A stretch of 64,000 bases of DNA from Bacilli bacterium (GTDB taxonomy: Bacteria; Bacillota_I; Bacilli_A; RF39; UBA660): the NCBI GenBank assembly GCA_016293205.1, contig JAEDES010000001.1:52119-116118 (forward strand), in the 5' to 3' direction. The translations under genes and the position numbers were made by a program. The first letter of the stretch is position 1. Each line of letters opens with the position of its first letter. Positions 1 to 9,632 of the stretch are shown here, piece by piece. The notes beneath the pieces are model-generated. The model searched no databases, was not told the DNA's origin, and saw nothing but the letters and a program-made list of their open reading frames with translations.

Positions 1-1042
1 AATTTTCTAAGTCTAAGTTTAAAATACTTGTTGCGATTAAAATATAACTTATTACAATTGATGCAATATTTTCTAATTTATTTTTTGTTTTTGTTGAGAT
101 AAATAATATATTAATAATTGTAACAAGTGATGTTATTAGTACTAAGATATTTTTACTTTCACAAGCTGTTGTTATAATTACTGGGAAATATAAATAACTT
201 AGGTTTTTATTTAAATCTAGTAATTCTTTTTGATCTTTTACAAAATAATTAATTAATAAAGATAGTATTGTTACGATTAATGTAATTGTAATTAAATCTA
301 ATTTTATAAATGCAAGTATATGATATAGGGCAAGATATAAAGATATATACTCAAAATATTTATATTCTTGATCTTTAAATTTATTATGAACAAAGTATAG
401 GCATACTGCTAATAAAATAAACGTAATGAAATATACTAAGTTCTTACCTTCTCCTGTATATGTTAACCATGGAGAGATTGAGGCAAAAACTCCTATTCCA
501 ATCCATGTTAATAAGAAGAATGTTAATCCTAATACATAGTATGCTTTTGTTGTCTTTTCAATTTTTAAAGTATTTTCTGAGAAATTAGATAACCCTAAGA
601 ATCCAAATCCCATAATAATTAGAATAATTAATTTTAAAATATCTGGGAATGATTTCCATGTTGATGTTGCGAATAAGATACCCGATATAATTACCATACC
701 TAGACCTATTTTTAATAATAAATCAATTCTTTTAGCTTCACTTGATATTTCATCTTCTGGTGGAGAATTCATTGAGTTCTTTTTATAGGAAGATATCTCA
801 TTAACGGCCATAAATAAGAAGACTGCTGGAATTGCACCTAAGAAGATAGCAAGAATTGCTAAAGCAGTAATAATTCCTTTTTTAGATATTAAATCTTCAA
901 TACTTAAGATGCTGTATGATAAAAGTAAAACTCCTACTGTTAGAAGAATTCCTCCTAACAATGTTTCATATGGAATAATTGCAAAGGCACCTATTAAATA
1001 AATCAAACTAGATGTCTTTACTAATTGATTAGCTTTTGTCAT
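1..1042 (-). CDS. Polytopic membrane protein, C-terminus beyond window
   Basis: An open frame runs from an ATG at 1042 to the left edge without a stop, so about 347 residues are visible and the C-terminus is missing. The start follows AGAGGTGTG. The protein is almost entirely hydrophobic segments separated by short polar loops (first pair near residues 12-45, then about eight more), with one longer hydrophilic loop near residues 88-107 (KKNSMNSPPEDE). I see no catalytic motif. It resembles DUF2157-type repetitive membrane proteins of Firmicutes only in general character. It lies downstream of the valS terminator and is probably a separate transcript. Function unknown. Confidence 0.8.
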   Translation of the reverse strand, partial: MTKANQLVKTSSLIYLIGAFAIIPYETLLGGILLTVGVLLLSYSILSIEDLISKKGIITALAILAIFLGAIPAVFLFMAVNEISSYKKNSMNSPPEDEISSEAKRIDLLLKIGLGMVIISGILFATSTWKSFPDILKLIILIIMGFGFLGLSNFSENTLKIEKTTKAYYVLGLTFFLLTWIGIGVFASISPWLTYTGEGKNLVYFITFILLAVCLYFVHNKFKDQEYKYFEYISLYLALYHILAFIKLDLITITLIVTILSLLINYFVKDQKELLDLNKNLSYLYFPVIITTACESKNILVLITSLVTIINILFISTKTKNKLENIASIVISYILIATSILNLDLEN

Positions 1043-1104
1043 TTTTACACACCTCTTTATTTTATTTAATTATAAAATATTTGAAGATTTTTGTCTATTA
1101 GATA

Positions 1105-1133
1105 AAAAGAAAAAGACAAGATAGTCTTGTCTT
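1105..1133 (-). terminator. Rho-independent terminator of valS
   Basis: A 9-bp perfect stem (AAGACAAGA at 1113-1121 with TCTTGTCTT at 1125-1133) with a 3-nt loop overlaps the valS stop codon. On the minus strand it is followed by a T-rich run. Confidence 0.85.
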
Positions 1134-3672
1134 ACATTTGAGCTTTTAAGTTTGCAAGTTTTTCTTGTTCTTCTTCTAATTTTTTACGATCCATTTCTAC
1201 GATATTAGCAGGAGCTTTATTTACATAATTTTCATTAGATAAAAGATTTTGACGACGAGCGATTGATGATTCTAATTTCTTAATTTCTTCTTCTAATGCT
1301 TTTGTATCTACTGGCTTAGTTTCTGTGTAATATGTAATATCAATATATTTAGATTTATAATTTGATGGTGTTAAATCAGTTGATGGATTATCTATAATTA
1401 ATTCTTCATTTATTTTTAATTGTTGATAATATATTGATTTAAAGTTTTCATCTGAAATATTTAAAGTTAATTTAGCTTCTTTTGTAATTTTATTATTAGC
1501 TTTTAAATTACGAATTGCTACTATATCTTTTAATACTTCTTCTACTGCTAACATTTCATCTTTAAAGATTAGTTTCTTATCATATTTTGGATAAGTTTCT
1601 AACATAATAGATTCTTGTTCTTTAATTGGTAACATTGAATAGATTTCTTCTGTTACGAATGGCATGAATGGATTTAGCATCTTTAATATCCCTAATAATA
1701 CTGTGTATAGGATTGATTTAGTAGTATTGTTATCAAGTGAAGTTTTTGCAAGTTCAATATAACTACTACAGAAGTCTTCCCATACGAAGTTATATAGTTC
1801 TGCTGATGCTAAATTGAATTCATACTTATCCATATGTTTAGTTACACTTTTTACAATATTTTCATATTTAGTTAAAATCCATTTATCTTGATATTTTAGA
1901 TCTTTGAATTCTATTTTTTCTAAATCTTCAATATTCATTAATACGAAACGAGCAGCATTCCAGATTTTATTAATGTAGTTCCAAGTTGAAGAAATTTTAA
2001 CTTCATCGAAACGTACATCTGTACCTAGAGCTACATCTGTTGTTAAGTAATATCTTAAAGAATCTGCTCCATATTTTTCAATCATATCCATTGGATCAAT
2101 TCCATTACCTAAACTCTTAGAGAATTTTCTTCCTTCTTTATCACGAATTAATCCATGGATGATACAGTCTTTGAATGGACGTACTCCGTTTAATTCAAGT
2201 GATTGGAATGTCATTCTGTTAACCCAGAATGGAATGATGTCATATCCTGTTACTAAGGCATCTGTTGGGAAGTATCTTTTGATATCTTCTGTTTGTTCCG
2301 GCCAACCTAGAGTTGAGAATGGCCATAGTGCAGATGAGAACCAAGTATCCAATACATCATTATCTTGAACCCATCCTTCTCCCTCAGGTGAATCCATACC
2401 TACGTATACTTCTTCTCCTCTATACCAAGCAGGAATTCTATGTCCCCACCATAATTGACGAGAGATACACCAGTCATATGTAATTTCCATCCAGTGGTTC
2501 ATTGTCTTTTCATATCTTGTAGGTACAAAATTAACTTTTGTATCTTTATTTTTTTGATTATCTAATACGTGATCAGCAAGTGGTCTCATTTTAACAAACC
2601 ATTGTTTTGATAAGTATGGTTCAACCATAACTCCAGTTCTTTCTGAGTGACCAACGCTATGTGTCATTTTTTCAATACTTAATAATAGACCTGCTTCTTT
2701 TAAATCTACTAATAATTGTTCACGACATTCTTCTCTTGTTAATCCACAGTATTTACCAGCATTTTCATTCATAGTAGCATCTTCATTCATTACTACTACT
2801 CTTTCAAGGTTATGTCTATTTCCAACTTCAAAATCGTTAGGATCATGAGCTGGTGTAATTTTAACAACTCCTGTTCCAAATTCTGGGTCTGCATGTTCAT
2901 CTCCAATAATTGGAATTTCTTTATTTACTACTGGAAGAATTGCTTTCTTACCAATTAAGTGTTTGTATCTTTCATCACTTGGATTAACAGCAACAGCTGT
3001 ATCTCCAAATAATGTTTCTGGACGTGTAGTTGCTACATCTAAGAAATCTTCTGTTCCAACTATTTTATATTTTAAATGGTAGAATGCTCCTTCTACATCT
3101 TTATAAATAACTTCTTCATTTGATAAAGCTGTTTTGGCAGCTGGGTCCCAGTTAATAATTCTTTCTCCACGATAGATTAATCCTTTATTATAGTAATCTA
3201 CAAATACTTTAGTAACTGCTTTATTTAGTCCTTCATCTAAAGTAAATCTTTCTTTTGTATAATCTACTGCTAGACCAAGTTTAGCCCATTGTTGTCTAAT
3301 ATTGTCACTATATTCATGTGTCCAATCCCAACAAGCTTCTAGGAATTTTTCTCTACCATATTCATACTTGTCAATTCCTTGATCTTTTAATTTTTTAACT
3401 ACTTTTGCTTCTGTTGCGATAGCTGCGTGGTCCATACCTGGTAACCATAAAACATCATATCCTTGTAATTTTTTGTAACGAATAATGATGTCTTGAATTG
3501 CAGTATCGTATGCATGTCCTAAATGTAATTTACCAGTAACATTTGGTGGTGGAATAACGATACAGTATGGAGTTTTATCACTCTTACTATCAGCATTAAA
3601 ATATCCTTTTGATTTCCATGTTTCATATTTATCTTTTTCTATTTCTAAATGATTATATTTTGTATCTAACAT
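1132..3672 (-). CDS. valS: Valyl-tRNA synthetase
   Basis: Class I valine-tRNA ligase, 846 aa, close to the usual bacterial length. The HIGH motif is HLGH at residues 50-53, after PPPNVTGKL. The CP1 editing domain shows TTRPETLFGD at 215-224, and the KMSKS loop is KFSKS at 516-520. The C-terminus (about 780-846) is the charged coiled coil typical of bacterial ValRS, with LEEEIKKLESS. The start at 3672 follows GAGAGGAAAG. The gene sits behind a valine-type T-box leader and a possible 21-codon leader peptide (3703-3768), so its expression should follow the charging state of tRNA-Val. A tRNA-Val(TAC) gene lies at 16217-16290. Identification is secure. Confidence 0.98.
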   Translation of the reverse strand: MLDTKYNHLEIEKDKYETWKSKGYFNADSKSDKTPYCIVIPPPNVTGKLHLGHAYDTAIQDIIIRYKKLQGYDVLWLPGMDHAAIATEAKVVKKLKDQGIDKYEYGREKFLEACWDWTHEYSDNIRQQWAKLGLAVDYTKERFTLDEGLNKAVTKVFVDYYNKGLIYRGERIINWDPAAKTALSNEEVIYKDVEGAFYHLKYKIVGTEDFLDVATTRPETLFGDTAVAVNPSDERYKHLIGKKAILPVVNKEIPIIGDEHADPEFGTGVVKITPAHDPNDFEVGNRHNLERVVVMNEDATMNENAGKYCGLTREECREQLLVDLKEAGLLLSIEKMTHSVGHSERTGVMVEPYLSKQWFVKMRPLADHVLDNQKNKDTKVNFVPTRYEKTMNHWMEITYDWCISRQLWWGHRIPAWYRGEEVYVGMDSPEGEGWVQDNDVLDTWFSSALWPFSTLGWPEQTEDIKRYFPTDALVTGYDIIPFWVNRMTFQSLELNGVRPFKDCIIHGLIRDKEGRKFSKSLGNGIDPMDMIEKYGADSLRYYLTTDVALGTDVRFDEVKISSTWNYINKIWNAARFVLMNIEDLEKIEFKDLKYQDKWILTKYENIVKSVTKHMDKYEFNLASAELYNFVWEDFCSSYIELAKTSLDNNTTKSILYTVLLGILKMLNPFMPFVTEEIYSMLPIKEQESIMLETYPKYDKKLIFKDEMLAVEEVLKDIVAIRNLKANNKITKEAKLTLNISDENFKSIYYQQLKINEELIIDNPSTDLTPSNYKSKYIDITYYTETKPVDTKALEEEIKKLESSIARRQNLLSNENYVNKAPANIVEMDRKKLEEEQEKLANLKAQM

Positions 3673-3702
3673 TTTATCTTTCCTCTCTTTCTTTTATTTT
3701 AT

Positions 3703-3768
3703 TTATACTCGGTACGTGTAGACGAGTACGTTAGAGATAAAATGAAAGATATTGATGATACTTTCCAT
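3703..3768 (-). CDS. Possible 21-aa leader peptide upstream of valS
   Basis: Between the T-box terminator and valS a short frame starts at ATG 3768, six bases after a strong GGAGGG site, and encodes MESIINIFHFISNVLVYTYRV. Three of the last eight residues are Val (codons GTA, GTC, GTA). The stop lies 30 nt before the valS start. Nothing else in the leader needs such a good ribosome-binding site, so translation is plausible, but the peptide is too short for certainty. It could be a second, translation-coupled sensor of Val-tRNA, or chance. Confidence 0.45.
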   Translation of the reverse strand: MESIINIFHFISNVLVYTYRV

Positions 3769-3787
3769 TTTATCCCTCCTTCTCTAA

Positions 3788-4010
3788 ATAAAAAACGAGC
3801 ACTCATCCCAAAGGACGAAATGCTCGTGGTACCACCTTATTTTATATCTTTCGATATCTTAATATTCTTAACGTGAACTTCCGTAAATATTTACTACTAT
3901 TTCAACATTTATGCTCCTCTGCTACCTTCAATACTTATCTTTGTTCATTTTCACCTAACATGAACTCTCTATAAAAGAATCATATTTACTCTTCAGATTC
4001 CTCGCATCTG
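3788..4010 (-). ncRNA. T-box riboswitch (valine type) upstream of valS
   Basis: The minus strand carries the T-box sequence AAGGTGGTACCACG (3825-3838), followed at once by a terminator (CGAGCA...TGCTCG, 3796-3826) and a T run. Upstream is a stem I region beginning AGAGAGTTCATG, with GNTG-like AGGTGAAAATGAAC. A GTA triplet at 3923-3925 within GAAGGTAGC is the best candidate specifier codon and matches tRNA-Val(TAC). Known mechanism: uncharged tRNA stabilises the antiterminator and allows readthrough into valS. The specifier assignment was made by eye. Confidence 0.92.
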
Positions 4011-4016
4011 GTTAAG

Positions 4017-4045
4017 ATTATATAATATTTTTCTTTATTTTTCAA
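4017..4045 (-). promoter_or_regulatory. Sigma-A promoter of the T-box-valS transcript
   Basis: -35 TTGAAA (4040-4045), a 17-nt spacer and -10 TATAAT (4017-4022), reading leftward. The start of transcription would fall near 4010, just before T-box stem I. Confidence 0.8.
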
Positions 4046-4061
4046 TAGTTTTAGGTCTTTT

Positions 4062-5789
4062 TTACTCTGACATTTCTTTTTCATAAAGTTTTTTATATTC
4101 TTCACAATTATTTAATAATTCTTTATGAGTTCCTTCTGCTATAATCTTTCCATCATCTAAGAATAAAATTCTATCACTATTAATTACGGTACTTAATCGA
4201 TGCGCAATAATTAGAATTGTATAATTTTCTTGAAGATTTTCAATTGCTCTTTGAATTTTTTCTTGAGTTTCATTATCTAGTGCAGAAGTTGCTTCATCAA
4301 ATAAAATAATTTCAGTCTTTTGAACTAGTGCTCTTGCAATAGCAAGTCTTTGTCTTTGTCCACCAGAAAGATTAACGCCACCTTCTCCAACAATTGTGTC
4401 ATATCCATCAGTTAGATTATTTATAAATTCATCAAGACATGCTAGTTTACAAGCTTCTTTAATTTCTTCATCTGTTACATCTTGTTTTACTAGACGTAGA
4501 TTATCTTTAATACTCATATTAAATATATATGGAGACTGACTAATAATTGTTATATTTCCTCTAATAGTATCTTTAGTTAACTTGTTAATATCTCTTCCAT
4601 CTATTGTAATTTCTCCATCTTTAATATCATACATCTTACATAGTAAATTAAAGATTGTTGTTTTACCGGAACCACTCTTACCTACAAAGGCAACTGTTTC
4701 ATTTGCATTAACTTTAAAACTAATGTTGTCTAATACCTTATCTTTTCCATTGTATGAGAATGATACATTTTTAAATTCAAAATCTCCTTTTACTTTTGGA
4801 ATTGATTCATTACCAAATTCTTCTTTTTTAAATTCATCTGAATTAATAATTTTAAATATTCTAGATGATGATAAATTAAAGTCTTTTAAATTTTCTAATA
4901 ACATACTTACATAATTAATTATAGGTGTTACTCTAGACATATAATTATGTACTACTAAGGCTGTTGCAATAGGAAGTTGATTTGCCATAATTAAATACAC
5001 TAATAAGAAAATCATACCTGCATCGAAGAAGTCCATCATGAATCCTCTTACTAAAGCATAAGTACGATCAGTTTTACCCATTTTATAACGATCATTATTT
5101 AATTCAGTTATTTTCTCAGTTAATTCAGTTGTAAAACTATTTTCAGCATTTAACATTTTTATGTCTCTTGCTCCTCTTACTAATTCACTAATGAATCCTG
5201 CAACTCTTTCATTCTTCTTACGGAATGCTTTATCATTTTCATTTCTTGTAATAACGCGTTTATTTTCCACAAAATATAATAAAATAACCATTACTAATAA
5301 ATAGAAGAATGCTGGTTTACTAATTAAAAATACGGCTCCAAAAATACCAATATCAGATATTATATTTGTCATATGAATAAATAATACTGTAAAGACATCG
5401 GCAATTCTTGTAGTATCAGACGTTAATCTTTGGATAAATACTCCAGATGAAGAAGCATCTAGACATTTATTTTCTATTTTTAAGATTTCTTTTCCTAAAT
5501 GAATTTGAATTCTTTTAAATCCTTCACGATGAATTCTTTGAGCTGACATACGACCAATATAATTAAATATATTTCTTGTTAGTTCTATTAATAAAATGAC
5601 TACTGAAATATTTAATACTTGATACAATTTATTATCTGTTAAATTAACAATTATATTGGCACTTAATATTGGTAGTATTACGCTTATTATTACATTAAAA
5701 ATACTTGTTACTATAAGACCTAGAATCCTTATTTTTTGATCCTTAATATAATTATATGCAAATTTTACATTAGATAGTGTTTCTTTCAT
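4062..5789 (-). CDS. ABC half-transporter, fused permease and ATPase
   Basis: Type IV (exporter-fold) ABC half-transporter of about 575 aa that should work as a homo- or heterodimer in the membrane. Residues 20-300 hold about six membrane spans. The nucleotide-binding domain shows Walker A GKSGSGKTT at 370-378, signature LSGGQRQ at 474-480 and Walker B ILFDEAT at 495-501, followed by the D-loop SALD and H-loop AHRLS. I chose ATG 5789 because it follows TAGGCGATGTT, like the GGTGAT sites used elsewhere here; a start 18 bases upstream is also open. It stands alone, with no partner half-transporter or substrate-binding protein next to it, so lipid, peptide or drug export cannot be separated. Confidence 0.93.
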   Translation of the reverse strand: MKETLSNVKFAYNYIKDQKIRILGLIVTSIFNVIISVILPILSANIIVNLTDNKLYQVLNISVVILLIELTRNIFNYIGRMSAQRIHREGFKRIQIHLGKEILKIENKCLDASSSGVFIQRLTSDTTRIADVFTVLFIHMTNIISDIGIFGAVFLISKPAFFYLLVMVILLYFVENKRVITRNENDKAFRKKNERVAGFISELVRGARDIKMLNAENSFTTELTEKITELNNDRYKMGKTDRTYALVRGFMMDFFDAGMIFLLVYLIMANQLPIATALVVHNYMSRVTPIINYVSMLLENLKDFNLSSSRIFKIINSDEFKKEEFGNESIPKVKGDFEFKNVSFSYNGKDKVLDNISFKVNANETVAFVGKSGSGKTTIFNLLCKMYDIKDGEITIDGRDINKLTKDTIRGNITIISQSPYIFNMSIKDNLRLVKQDVTDEEIKEACKLACLDEFINNLTDGYDTIVGEGGVNLSGGQRQRLAIARALVQKTEIILFDEATSALDNETQEKIQRAIENLQENYTILIIAHRLSTVINSDRILFLDDGKIIAEGTHKELLNNCEEYKKLYEKEMSE

Positions 5790-5901
5790 AACATCGCCTA
5801 CTTCCATTACTTTCGTTTAATATAACATAATTTTTATAATTATAAAAGTATATATCTTTCTATAATTTGTGTGTTATACTTTAATAAATGGAGGGTTAAA
5901 T

Positions 5902-6450
5902 ATGTTAGATAAAAAAATTCTTGGTAATAAGAGAAAAGATTATTTAAGTTGGGATGAGTTTTTTATTGGTATTGCAAAACTATCTGCAGGAAGAAGTAAA
6001 GATCCATCTACACAAGTTGGAGCATGTATTGTAAGTGAGGAGAATAGAATTTTATCTATTGGGTATAATGGTACTCCTAATAATTTTGATGATGATAAAT
6101 TTCCTTGGAATCGCGAAGGAAAATGTCAAAATGATACAAAATATCCATATGTATGTCATGCAGAACTTAATGCTATTTTAAATTATCCTGGTACAAGAAA
6201 AGATTTACGTGGTTCTAAAATATATGTTGATTTATTTCCATGTAATGAATGTGCAAAAGCAATCATTCAAGCAGGTATTTCAGAAGTAATTTATTTATCA
6301 GATAAATATAATGGTACTGAAGGAAACGTTGCTTCTAAATTATTATTTGATAGTTGTGGAGTTAAATATAGACAAGTAGGAGAAAAAGCTCAAAAGGTAT
6401 TAAGAGTTTCACTTAAACCAGATGAGCCAATTGAGTATTTAGAAAAGTAA
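5902..6450 (+). CDS. comEB: dCMP deaminase family protein
   Basis: Zinc-dependent deoxycytidylate deaminase, 182 aa, converting dCMP to dUMP for thymidylate synthesis. The cytidine-deaminase-fold motifs are CHAE (H86, E88) and PCNEC (C114, C117), which bind zinc and carry the catalytic Glu. The start at 5902 is set by GGAGG seven bases upstream; an upstream in-frame start at 5869 lacks a site. The gene is divergent from the ABC transporter. B. subtilis ComEB is the nearest named family. Family assignment is secure. The competence-linked name implies no competence role here. Confidence 0.93.
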   Translation: MLDKKILGNKRKDYLSWDEFFIGIAKLSAGRSKDPSTQVGACIVSEENRILSIGYNGTPNNFDDDKFPWNREGKCQNDTKYPYVCHAELNAILNYPGTRKDLRGSKIYVDLFPCNECAKAIIQAGISEVIYLSDKYNGTEGNVASKLLFDSCGVKYRQVGEKAQKVLRVSLKPDEPIEYLEK

Positions 6451-6470
6451 TTTTGAAATTACTTTTTTTT
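6445..6470 (+). terminator. Rho-independent terminator
   Basis: AAGTAATTT (6445-6453) pairs perfectly with AAATTACTT (6456-6464), followed by a T run, at the end of the dCMP deaminase gene. Confidence 0.85.
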
Positions 6471-6502
6471 ATGGTAAAATATACAGTCAAAGGAGTTTTT
6501 TG

Positions 6503-7414
6503 ATGAAATTAATTAAGTCAGTTAAAAATATTATTGTATATGGAAGTACTATAGCACTTATTGGTAGTGGTATTGGTTTTCATAGTGAAATGAGGCAACC
6601 AGTTGATGAGAATGCTACGATGACTGACTATTTAATTGGCGCACATCGAGGAGACTCTTCTTTGGCAATTGAAAATACAAAAGAATCTATTGTTTTGGCA
6701 AGTGAAAATAATGAAGTTGATTATATTGAAGTTGATGTTAGAATGAGTTTAGATGGAAAACTTTATTTATCACATGATGATGATGTTTTAACTGCTAATG
6801 GTAATCAAAATATTTCTGAAATGATGAGTGCTGATATTGAGGCAAGTAGTTTTATTTATGTAAAAGATGAGAAAGTTAATTATTTTGATTTAATATTTGA
6901 TAAAGATGGACGAGAAATGCTAAGAAGAATTAGAGGATTAAATGGAGATAGTTATAGTATTATAAGTTTAAGTGATGCGATGAAATTATTTGGAGATAAA
7001 AAAATTCTTTTGGATTTAAAGTTTGGAGACAATGTTTTAAGATATGTTGATTCTCTTAAGAAATTTTTTAAAGAAAAAGATACTTCAAATATAGTTTTTC
7101 AAAGTGATGATCCTACTTCTCTACTTTATTTTAAAAGTGAGATGCCTGATGCTTTTTGTTCTATTTTAGTAAGGGATGAGGAAAGTTTAAAATATATAGA
7201 TTATTTTGATGGTATTGGTATTAGAAAAGATGTCGTTGATAAAGAGTTTGTTGCTGAAGCGATTAATCAAAATAAATTAGTTCTGGTATGGACAATTAAA
7301 TCTAAGCAAGATTTAGATAAAGTTACGGAAGAATTAGATGATAATTGTGATGATGTTGTTTATATAACTGACTATCCTGATATTATTAGTAAGGCATTAA
7401 AAAAGAATAGATAA
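6503..7414 (+). CDS. Membrane-anchored glycerophosphodiester phosphodiesterase domain protein
   Basis: GDPD-family TIM-barrel enzyme, 303 aa. An N-terminal hydrophobic segment (about residues 8-24) should anchor or export it, so the catalytic domain is probably extracytoplasmic. Family residues are visible: HRG at 48-50, ENT at 57-59, EVD at 76-78 (metal ligands) and H91 in SHDD. LLDLKFG near 172 and the WTIKS strand near 257 complete the barrel pattern. Known members hydrolyse glycerophosphodiesters from phospholipids or teichoic acid. The start at 6503 follows AGGAG; a TTG three bases earlier is less likely. It is convergent with the cyclophilin gene, sharing a bidirectional terminator. Confidence 0.88.
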   Translation: MKLIKSVKNIIVYGSTIALIGSGIGFHSEMRQPVDENATMTDYLIGAHRGDSSLAIENTKESIVLASENNEVDYIEVDVRMSLDGKLYLSHDDDVLTANGNQNISEMMSADIEASSFIYVKDEKVNYFDLIFDKDGREMLRRIRGLNGDSYSIISLSDAMKLFGDKKILLDLKFGDNVLRYVDSLKKFFKEKDTSNIVFQSDDPTSLLYFKSEMPDAFCSILVRDEESLKYIDYFDGIGIRKDVVDKEFVAEAINQNKLVLVWTIKSKQDLDKVTEELDDNCDDVVYITDYPDIISKALKKNR

Positions 7415-7428
7415 AAATCTATTCTTTT
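7401..7428. terminator. Bidirectional terminator between convergent genes
   Basis: A 12-bp perfect stem (AAAAGAATAGAT at 7401-7412, ATCTATTCTTTT at 7417-7428) with an AAAA loop. A and T runs on the two sides would let it stop transcription from both directions. Confidence 0.85.
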
Positions 7429-7431
7429 ATT

Positions 7432-8127
7432 TTAGTCTTCTATTTTTTCTGGTTCTGGGTAAGTCTTACCTTTTGTATCTACTAAAGCTTTCTTTAAAAC
7501 TAAGTTCTTAGCAAGTTTTCCTGTTTCAGTATTTGTTACATGTTCCATTTTTTCAATTAATTTAACTGTATCCATTCCATCAATTACTTTACCGAATGCA
7601 GCATAGTCTCCATCTAAGTGTTGAGCTAAACCATAAACAATGAAGAATTGACTTCCTGCTGAATCTGGTTTTGGTCCTCTTGCCATAGATAAGATTCCTT
7701 CAGTGTGTTTTAAATCATTTTTAAATCCATTTGATGTAAATTCACCTTTGATATGATATCCAGGTCCACCTTGTCCTGTTCCTGTTGGATCTCCACCTTG
7801 TAATACAAATCTTTCCATTAATCTGTGGAATGTATTGTTGTCATAGAATCCACTTTTTACTAATGAAATAAAATTGTTTACTGTATTTGGTGCAATTGAT
7901 GGATATAATTCTGCTACTACTGCTCCATATCCTTCGATGTATAATGCAACTACTGGGTTTTCTGTTTGATAATCTAGAGTTGCTTCATTTCCTTCAACTT
8001 CAAAGTTAATATTCAACATGTTTTCCTCAACTTTCTCCTCTTTTTTTGTTACTGCTAGCATTATTACTGATGCAATAATTACTAATAATATTATTCCTAC
8101 TGTTAATACCATATTTTTATTTTCCAT
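7432..8127 (-). CDS. Membrane-anchored cyclophilin-type peptidyl-prolyl isomerase
   Basis: 231 aa: a single N-terminal membrane segment (residues 7-26), a charged linker, then a cyclophilin domain (about 60-225). Signatures include NTVNNFISL, FHRLMERFVLQGGDP, GGPGYHIKGEF, LSMARGPKPDSAGSQFFI and HLDGDYAAFGKV, so the catalytic Arg in FHR and the QGGD loop are intact. It should catalyse prolyl isomerisation of exported proteins on the outer face of the membrane. ATG 8127 follows GGAAGG. Its first 11 bases overlap the 3' end of the upstream FAD oxidoreductase gene, indicating a two-gene operon. Substrates unknown. Confidence 0.93.
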   Translation of the reverse strand: MENKNMVLTVGIILLVIIASVIMLAVTKKEEKVEENMLNINFEVEGNEATLDYQTENPVVALYIEGYGAVVAELYPSIAPNTVNNFISLVKSGFYDNNTFHRLMERFVLQGGDPTGTGQGGPGYHIKGEFTSNGFKNDLKHTEGILSMARGPKPDSAGSQFFIVYGLAQHLDGDYAAFGKVIDGMDTVKLIEKMEHVTNTETGKLAKNLVLKKALVDTKGKTYPEPEKIED

Positions 8128-9526
8128 TTTTTCCTTCCTTTTCTAAGATATCTCTTGCGGCAACTAAACCTGTAGCTGCTGCTGTTACAATATTTCCGGC
8201 TTTGCCTGCTCCGTCTCCAATGAAATAAATATTATCATTTTCTAGTTTGAAGTTATTATCTGTTTCAATTTCATTTGAGAAGAATTTAATTTCTGGTCCA
8301 TATAGTAATGTATCATCATTGGCAACTCCAGGAATTATTTTATCTAATGTTTCTAAACCTTCTAAAATATTTGAAATTATTCTGTGTGGTAAAACTAATG
8401 CTAAGTCTCCTGCAACACAATCTTTTAATGTTGGTTCAATAAATCCTTTATTGATTCTATGCCATTCACTACGACGTCCATTCTTTAAATCTTTTAGAGA
8501 TTGAATGATTGGTTTTCCATCTCCTAAAACATTTGCAATTCTTGCGATTGATTCTCCATAAAGACGTGTATTTGTTACCGGCTCAGTTAAATGAACTTTT
8601 GAAATAAAAGCAAAATTTGTATTATTACTTTTGATTTCTTTTAAAGCATGACCATTTACACAGATAAATCCATAGTAGTTTTCTTTGGCAACAAATCCAC
8701 CTGGGTTAGTACAGAATGTTCTTATTTCATCACCGTATGTTTTTGTTTTTATGAAGATAGTTGGATCATAAATTATATCTGTTATTTCTTGCATGATTTC
8801 TTTTCTTACTTCAACTCTTACTCCAATTTCAATACTTTGAGATAGATATGGAATATTATATTTATCTGCAAGTTCTTGAATCCATTTAGCTCCAGTTCTA
8901 CCAGGTGCTACTACTACTTTTCTTGATGTTAGTGTAGTTTCTTTTTTTCCTATTTTATATGTTACTTCATGTTCTTCTTGATTAATTGTTTTAATATCAG
9001 TTACGTCTGCATGGTCAATTAAGTCTACACCTTTATTAGTTAAATAATCACAAATACCATCAATATATTCTGGTAGGTGATCACTTCCTAAATGTTTTTG
9101 TTTAATTACTAAAAGTTTTGCTCCAGCAATAGCTACTTTCTTTTTAATTTCATTAGCTTCGTCCATATTACTTGGATAAACTTCTGCATCCATATTAAAT
9201 TTATTGAAGATTTCTTCTGTTTCATCAATTAACTTGTTGGCAACACTTTCAGGCATATATTTAGTTAAATCACTTTTACCAAGTCTTGGAATAAAGTTAA
9301 GTTTTCCATCAGAGAATGTTCCTGCTCCACCATATCCTGCAAGTATTGCACACGGATTACAGTTTTGACAAGGTACTCCATTTTTATTCATTGGACAAAC
9401 TCTTTTTTTAACTCTAAATCCTTTATCAATCATTGCAATTTTCAGTTTGTCATTTTTTGTTATTAGTTCGTAAGCAGTAAATAAACCGGCTGGTCCTGCT
9501 CCTACTATAATTACATCATATTTCAT
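8117..9526 (-). CDS. NAD(P)/FAD-dependent dehydrogenase (COG2509 type)
   Basis: 469-aa flavoprotein. The N-terminal Rossmann FAD site is GAGPAG at 9-14 and the second dinucleotide motif near the C-terminus is FIGDGAGKAGNIVTAA. A four-cysteine group (C44, C53, C56, C59) precedes GYGGAGTFSDGKL, as in the uncharacterised COG2509 family; these Cys might bind a metal or cluster. Substrate and role are unknown. Start: ATG 9526 follows GGTGAT, the common site in this genome, while the frame is open to an ATG 12 bases earlier. It is co-transcribed with the overlapping cyclophilin gene. Confidence 0.88.
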   Translation of the reverse strand: MKYDVIIVGAGPAGLFTAYELITKNDKLKIAMIDKGFRVKKRVCPMNKNGVPCQNCNPCAILAGYGGAGTFSDGKLNFIPRLGKSDLTKYMPESVANKLIDETEEIFNKFNMDAEVYPSNMDEANEIKKKVAIAGAKLLVIKQKHLGSDHLPEYIDGICDYLTNKGVDLIDHADVTDIKTINQEEHEVTYKIGKKETTLTSRKVVVAPGRTGAKWIQELADKYNIPYLSQSIEIGVRVEVRKEIMQEITDIIYDPTIFIKTKTYGDEIRTFCTNPGGFVAKENYYGFICVNGHALKEIKSNNTNFAFISKVHLTEPVTNTRLYGESIARIANVLGDGKPIIQSLKDLKNGRRSEWHRINKGFIEPTLKDCVAGDLALVLPHRIISNILEGLETLDKIIPGVANDDTLLYGPEIKFFSNEIETDNNFKLENDNIYFIGDGAGKAGNIVTAAATGLVAARDILEKEGKNGK

Positions 9527-9632
9527 TTTTATCACCATTTTAATGATAACTGATTTACTTGTAATTTGTAAATAAGTTTTTAAGTATCTAGTAAGTTTTT
9601 ATAATTTTTGATAAGATATAATTGGTGATGAT

